This document shows positions 57,965 through 64,000 of a stretch of 64,000 bases of DNA, one piece after another; the stretch's first letter is position 1; each line of letters starts with the position of its first letter. Made by a program: the position numbers and the translations under genes. The stretch comes from Vitis vinifera (lineage: Eukaryota > Streptophyta > Magnoliopsida > Vitales > Vitaceae), in assembly GCF_030704535.1 (NCBI RefSeq), contig NC_081818.1, positions 2,989,001 to 3,053,000 on the forward strand. Reading direction: 5' to 3'. The notes beneath the pieces are model-generated. The model made no database searches. It was not told the origin of the DNA and saw only the letters and a list, made by a program, of their open reading frames with translations.

Positions 57965-60330
57965 TATGGAGAGTTCAAACTCTTCAAACCCTTTGCATCT
58001 TCATCCTTGTATTTGTATTTCCATCATCTTGTATCTTCGTAAGGTTATTTTATAAGCCTTCAAAAATTAGTATTGTGCAAAGAAATACAGAGCTCAAACA
58101 GGGTTCAAAATCTTGGTCGAAATCGGTAAGACTCAGCCGAGTCATATCTACCTCAACCATGATCGGTATCAGACTGATACCTAAATCCAATATTTGGTTG
58201 ACTCATGAACAAACTTGCTAAATCACAAAGAAACTTTGAGATAACCTAAAGATTATGTCCAAGCTAAGCTCTTCGGGTGATGGTTGGTGAAAAAAATGGT
58301 AACATTGGAGCAAAAATGGTTGATGAGAGAAGAAGAGTTAAACTCATGAAAGCAAAGAAATATGGAGAGTTCAGAGTCTTCAAACCTTTTGCATCTTCAT
58401 CCCTATATTTGCATCTTTATCCTCTTGTATCTTCATAGGGTTATTTTGTGAGCCTTTAAAAATGGGTATTGTACAAAGAAATAGAGAGCTCAAATAAGGT
58501 TCAAAATCTTGATCTAGATTGGTATGACACGACCGAGTCATATTTGCCTTGGCCATGACCAGTACTAGATCGATACTCAAGTCTAATATTTAGTTGACTC
58601 ATGAATAGACTTGCTAAATCACAAAGAAACTTTGAGATAACCTTAAGAATATGTCCAAACTAAGCTCTTTGGGTGATGGTTGATAGAAAAAAAAATGGTA
58701 ATATTGGAGTGAAAATGGTGGATGAGAGAAGAAGATCGAAACCCATGAAAGTGTAGAAATATGGAAAGTTCAGAGTCTTCAAACCCTTTGGATTTTCATC
58801 CCTATTGTTGGCAGATCAGAGGGTTGGCCGCGTCCATCAACTCTTCTTATGTTTGTCGTGGGAACTTAGGTGAATGCACTATAAGGTTAGGGTATGCGTC
58901 TTTCCTAACAGCAATTGCTTTTAGGAGAGTTAGTAGCGTCTGAGGTCCTACAAGTGGTATGGGAGATTGCTGATAGATCGGAAGGTTGGTCGTATCCATA
59001 AACTCCCCTTGTGTTCTCCATGGGCGCTTGGGTGAATGCACTATAAGGTTAGGGTATGCGTCTTTCCTAACAGCAATTGCTTTTAGGAGAGTTGGTAGCG
59101 CCTGAGGTCCTACACCTATATTTGCATTTCCATTATCTTGTATCTTCATAAGGCTATTTTGTGAGTCTTCAAAAATGGGTATTGTGTAGAGAAATAGAGA
59201 GCTCAAACAGGGCTCATAATCTTGATCGAGACTTGTACGACTCAACTCAGTCATATCCGCCTTAGCCATGATTGGTGTCGAACCAATACCTAAGTCCAAC
59301 ATTTGGTTGACTCATGAATAAACTTGTTAAATCACAAAGAAACTTTGAGCTAACCCCAAGATTATCTCCAAACTAAGCTCTTCAGGTGGTAGATGATGGA
59401 AAAAAAATGGTAATATTGGAGTAGAAATGGTAGATGAGAGAAAAAGATCGAAACCCATGAAAGCGAAGAAGTATGAAGAGTTCAGAGTCTTCAAACCCTT
59501 TTCATCCCCATTCTCTTGTATCTTCATAGGGCTATTTTGTGAGCCTTCAAAAATGGGCATTGTACATGCAAAGAAATAGAGAGCTCAAATGGGGTTCAAA
59601 ATCTTAGTCAAGACTAGTTTGACTCGACTGAGTTACATCCGTCTTGGCCATGACCGGTATCGAATTGATATCTGAGTCCAATATTTGGTTATCTAATGAA
59701 ATAAACTTGTTGAATCGCATGGAAACTTTGAGATAACCTAAAGATTGTGTCCAAACTAAGCTTTTCGAGTGATGGGTAATGGAAAAAAATAGTAATATTG
59801 TAGCGAAAATGGTGGATGAGAGAAGAAGATCGAAACCCATGAAAGTGAAAAAATATAAATAGTTCAGAGTCTTCAAACCCTTTGCATTTCATCCTTGTAT
59901 TTGCATCTTCATCATCTTGTATCTTTGTAGGGTTGTGTTGTGAGCCTTCAAAAATGGGTATTGTACAAATAAATAAAGAGCTCATGAACCGTATTGGACT
60001 GATTCCTGAGTCCAATATTTGGTTGACTCATGAATAAACTTGTTAAATCACAAAGAAACTTTGAGATAACCCTAATATTATATTCAAACTAATCTCTTTG
60101 GGTGATGGGTGATGGGTGATGGAAAAAAAATAGTAATATTGGAGCAGAAATGGTGGATAAGAGAAGATAATCAAAACTCATGAAAGTGAAGAAGTATGGA
60201 GAGTTTAGAGTCTTCAAACCTTGTGCATCTTCATCCTTCTATTTGCATCTCCATCCTCTTGTATCTTCATGGGGTTATTTTTTTAGCCTTCAAATATAGG
60301 TATTGTGCAAAGAAGTAGAGAGCTCAAAGT
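57965..60330. repeat. Satellite-like block 3, part b
   Basis: About six monomers of the same repeat, more diverged than in blocks 1 and 2. It contains the foreign two-copy repeat at about 58800-59115. Confidence 0.75.
58800..59115. repeat. 162-bp two-copy repeat inside a satellite monomer
   Basis: The phrase GTGAATGCACTATAAGG, then CTTTCCTAACAGCAATTGC and CTGAGGTCCTACA, occurs twice with a spacing of 162 bases. The sequence is unlike the satellite and interrupts one monomer between CATCCCTAT and CCTATATTTGC. Origin unknown; it may be part of a retroelement leader. Confidence 0.65.
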
Positions 60331-61096
60331 GTTGTTTTAGAGGGGAAATGGGTATTGTGCAAAAAAAGGAAATACGTGTTTGCGAGGTGAATGGTTTATG
60401 GGTATTTGATAGGATTACAAATAAGTAGTTAATGAATATGTGGTGAATAATTGTATTTAAATGGATAATGAAAATTTGATGGGTTTAGGATAATGGTAAA
60501 TTAATAATGAATATTTAGGTTTACATAAATAAAATAGAAAATAAATATTAATATAAAAAGTCAATTAAAATGAATAGATGTATAGAAAAAATATATTATA
60601 TTCAAATATGCTCATTCAAATAAAAATTCTCCATTTTTATAATTGTTTCATTTAGTATATATTTGATAAGAAAAATGATGTTTACTTTTTTCAAAGATGA
60701 TTCCTAGATGTATTTTTTAAAATATTGAAAATATTTTTTAAAAATTTAAAATATTTAATTTAAAAAAAATTATAAACAATAAATTCACTTTTTATTATTT
60801 TCATCTTTAATAATGCATATTTAATATTAAGTGATTAAATTAATTTTTTTATATTTTTATAAATCATTACGAAGGTATGTTTTTATCATAATTTGAATAA
60901 TTTTATATATAATAAAAGTTTATTTTATTAATTTTTAACTTCATTTATTTGTATTTATTTTTGTAATCTTTTTAAATTGTTTTGGGCTTTTAAACTATAA
61001 TTTTTTGTGTATCACCCGATATTGATCTGCGACGTTGAGACCCATGTGCCTCAAGACTTACCGAGTTGGTGTCCGATACCATGACTTTGAACCATG
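60331..61096. other. AT-rich segment after satellite block 3
   Basis: Matches 24681-25462, including the final GC-richer patch ending in CCATGGCCAAC. No gene is seen. Confidence 0.6.
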
Positions 61097-62391
61097 GCCA
61101 ACAACCTCATATAATCCAATAATGGAAAGATGCCATTAATTTGCTTCTCTAGATTATCCCAGTATAACCGGCCCCCATCAACTGAGATCGAAAAAACTAA
61201 TTAAGATGTCCGAGTCAAACCATATGAATGGTGGGAGAAGCATCAGTGTCATGAAATAGTGAGGAAAGAATGGAAATGAAAGCCCAGAAATCTCATGACA
61301 TCCACTGTGAACAAACCTCTAACCCCAACTTCTTATAAAGATCTAATGGGTCATGACACTAATCACAATCTGATTACAGATGGCCTGTCCAATTTGAAAA
61401 TTCTCAGAATGGTTCAACCTTTCAATTTGAAAAATGACATCCATTGAAGATTTGGAAAGTGTATCGATCTGCTTAATTACCTTACTTATAGGGCATAGAT
61501 TAGCCGAAGGACTTCATCTAATTAATTGGTATTTTGCTAATGTAAGGTTTCTTGCTTCTCACCAGAAAATACAGACTTGCTTGTTAAAGACGACTAATTA
61601 AAAAGTCTTAGTTTAAAGGTGTTTGTTAAGATCTCTTTCTCTCACAAACCATAATAATTGTAGTAGTAACTTTTGAGCCAACCGCTCAGACAGGGAAGGC
61701 TGCAAGCATAAAAATCATAGTCAAAGCTTTTGTAACTGAGGAAAGCCTAGTGAGCATATAGCAGAAAGTCTTTGAATTTATCCCAATTTTTCATTGAACT
61801 GAGGCAACCCCAGAGCTTATCCAAGGACTTTTCACTCAGTGGAAGGCACATGAGCTAGAAACTCAGAACTTGGCTACATATTCAATCTCATCAGCCAATC
61901 TCTCAACACTTCGAATGGTGAATTAAGCTATATAAATACTCATTAAACTGAACCTACACAAGTCTCATGGAGTAACCATGTTTGATAGGGGTGGGTCATT
62001 GTATAGTCCAAGCTGGCACCTACTCTGTAATCTTCTATTTGCTTGTCCATACACTACTAAAAGAGCAGAAAGCTCTACTATATATGTAAACGTATGGATC
62101 ATACAGATTGATATTAAATTGGACCTGCCTCCACCTGATTGTACATTGCTTTATATTCTGGTTAAGATCTGTATACTGACTAATCCTACGTAAATCAACA
62201 TGTATTGGTGCAACCGCTTGTCCTCGAAAGTGAAAAAAGAAAGAAGAAAAAACTTCCCATTGAAGACTTGGTGAGTTTATGCAAAGACTAACTCACCGAC
62301 TCTGGTCTATAAATTAACATCTTTTCCATGCTAAATTTCTTATCCCCGCCTAAAGATAAATATTGTGATTGTTGGAGACAGTACTCTAACA
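61097..62391 (+). promoter_or_regulatory. 5' flank of GLP8, with TATA box
   Basis: Full GLP-type upstream region, about 230 bp longer at its left end than that of GLP6. TATAAAT at 62308-62314, 84 bases before the ATG. Confidence 0.65.
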
Positions 62392-63171
62392 ATGAAGAAA
62401 AGCGTTAGTTTCCTGGTAACCGTGGCCTTCATGGCATTGGCTTCCTTTCTTGCCTCTGCCTATGATCCAAGCCCACTGGAAGACACCTGTGTTGCCGTTG
62501 ATGAGCCCAAGAATGCTGGTATTTCTATAGTAACCAATGATCTTATAGCTATTTTCAGTACTTCTCTTTTTATTGATATGGTGAGTATGGTTCGATACTA
62601 ATGATATATCTTTTCTTTTTTCCTTCTTCATGCAGTATTTGTAAATGGGAAGTTCTGCAAGAACCCAAACCTGACCGTGGCCGAGGATTTCTTGTATCAA
62701 GGGCTGAATATTCCAGGAAACACATCAAATTATGTGGGCTCAATTGTCAATCTTATAAATGTTGATCAATTACCAGGAGAAAACGCTCTTGGGGTGTCAG
62801 TGGCTCGTATCGATTATGAACCTAATGGTCAAAACCCTCCTCACTTTCACCCTCGTGCCAGTGAGATCCTCGTTGTCTTGGAGGGAACACTCTTTGTTGG
62901 CTTTATCACATCCAACCCTGAACACCGCTTCGTTAGCAAAGTCCTGAACAAGGGGGATGTTTTTGTGTTCCCTTTCAGTCTCATTCACTTCCAAGTCAAC
63001 ATTGGGCACACTAATGCAGTAGCCATTGCCGCTTTTAACAGCCAAAATCCAGGTATAGTCACCATAGCCAGTTCAATGTTTGGATCAAATCCACCCATCA
63101 ATCCTGATTTCCTGGCAAGGGCCTTCCAGTTGGACAAGAGGGTGGTTGAATACCTTCAAGCACGATTCTAG
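62392..63171 (+). CDS. Germin-like protein 8 (GLP, cupin), intact
   Basis: 220-residue secreted GLP, very close to GLP7. Exon 1 is 62392-62518, the GT-AG intron 62519-62635 (117 bp, phase 1) and exon 2 62636-63171. Signal peptide, C33 and C50, HFH, Glu119 and His160 ligands and NKGD are intact. It differs from GLP7 at MKKSVSF, EPKNA, GENALG, SEILVV, HRFVSK and GIVTI. The conservative nature of these changes suggests continued constraint. Polyadenylation signal at 63325-63330. Unlike GLP7 it keeps the long upstream region and lies next to satellite block 3. Confidence 0.93.
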
Positions 63172-64000
63172 TGGGGAAATATAGAAACAGAATAAGCTGT
63201 CAACCTTTGATTTCCTTGCTTGAATGACGATTCATGATGTTCAATTCCCTCATTGTAACAAACATGGTATAATAAGAGGGTCTGGTTGTAACTCTTCTGG
63301 TGTGGACTTTGGGCATATTACTGCAATAAAGCAGTCTGCAATAAAGCTTTTAGAAAAATTGGTACCATTTACATATTTATTTTTTAATTTGCAATTGTCC
63401 ACCAAAAAAGCTAGAAACGTTTCCTAAAACCACTGTTGTTATTTTTCAAGTATTAGAAAGATTAAAAACACTTCCTAAAATCATTATCTAGCGTAACCTA
63501 ATTATCAATGGTATTTTTATTTGTTTAAAAAGATTGTTTTGTAGTAAATGCACATTATAAATTTAAAAAAAAAAAAAAAGTTCCGAGAATGTTTTGGTAA
63601 TGTATAATATAACAAAAATGTGATTGTTGGAAGAATCACATCATTATTTAGATTTTTAAAAGTGATTTTCAACAATTTTTTTGAAGATTGCTTTCTAGTA
63701 TTAGGAAATGCTTTTAACCTCGTTCAAAATTCATCCTAAAGAGGAACCTAGTGTATTAGATTCATTAATGAATGTAGTCACTTTTAAAAATAATTTGAAA
63801 CTCAAATACTAATCCAATTTTATGAATTTATGAACAACGATTGATTCATTATTTCTCTTATGCACAGAATCATAATTATCCAAATTTTTTCATTCAACAA
63901 ATAAACTCCAAATCAAGAAAGAGTTAGTGTTTTTGTTTCATTAACAAATATTTAATTTTAAAAAATATTTCAGAATTAAAAAAATAAACCAATTATTGCC
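63172..64000. other. GLP8 3' UTR and start of the next spacer
   Basis: The UTR runs to about 63340, where TGCAATAAAGC is repeated and the sequence switches from GLP type-b flank to the spacer that begins AAGCTTTTAGAAAAATTGG. The spacer matches 53970 and 4990-5690 and holds part of the hairpin MITE (about 63400-63500). It reaches the window end just before a satellite block would be expected. Confidence 0.6.

Overview
This is a nuclear segment of a dicot plant, most probably grapevine (Vitis) or a close relative. GT-AG introns, plant-only families (germin-like proteins, a non-RD LRR receptor kinase) and many plant transposable-element fossils show a plant. The genus is inferred from the look of the repeats and was not tested.

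The main content is a germin-like protein (GLP) cluster: ten copies in different states of decay. Plus-strand copies lie at 797, 3959, 12077, 14762, 17404, 26509, 40660 and 62392. Two deleted minus-strand copies lie at 32398-32747 and 46064-46419. Four copies look fully intact (797, 17404, 40660, 62392). One lost its original ATG but has an in-frame replacement (26509). One lacks the last 14 codons (3959). One has a broken splice donor and a split metal motif (14762). Three are clear pseudogenes. All intact copies share a small exon 1 carrying the signal peptide, a phase-1 intron of about 110-118 bp and a 536-bp exon 2, giving 220 residues with a complete cupin metal site.

The layout is layered duplication. 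Segment A1 (1 to about 11537) is repeated as A2 (about 13967 to 24541): two GLP genes, a spacer, then a block of degenerate 360-400 bp tandem repeats. Segment B1 (about 26165-34656) is repeated as B2 (about 40345-49187): one GLP gene, MITE-rich AT-rich spacer, an inverted GLP pseudogene, then an LRR receptor kinase. The kinase gene is complete in B2 (48619-52358) and only a 323-bp fragment in B1, where a CACTA-like transposon with a Ulp1/C48 protease-type gene begins exactly at the break. A third unit (about 53970-63340) holds another satellite block and a GLP gene, and its start recurs at 63341, so the array probably continues beyond the window.

Mobile-element fossils include four solo LTRs (3194-3824, 8883-10122, 20278-22184, 56002-57959), hAT-type MITEs with 8-bp target duplications (6882-7780, 39127-39688) and several older MITEs. 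Where the paralogous segment is empty (the first three LTRs and the first MITE), insertion followed the A1/A2 duplication.

GLPs are apoplastic cupin glycoproteins often linked to defence, and the adjacent receptor kinase belongs to a class rich in immune receptors, but the sequence does not show that they act together. I found no novel multi-gene system. The points most worth a second look are the Ser replacing Phe in the kinase DFG motif, the separately damaged GLP copies, the inverted pseudogene insertion flanked by about 150-bp direct repeats, and the satellite blocks between GLP units.
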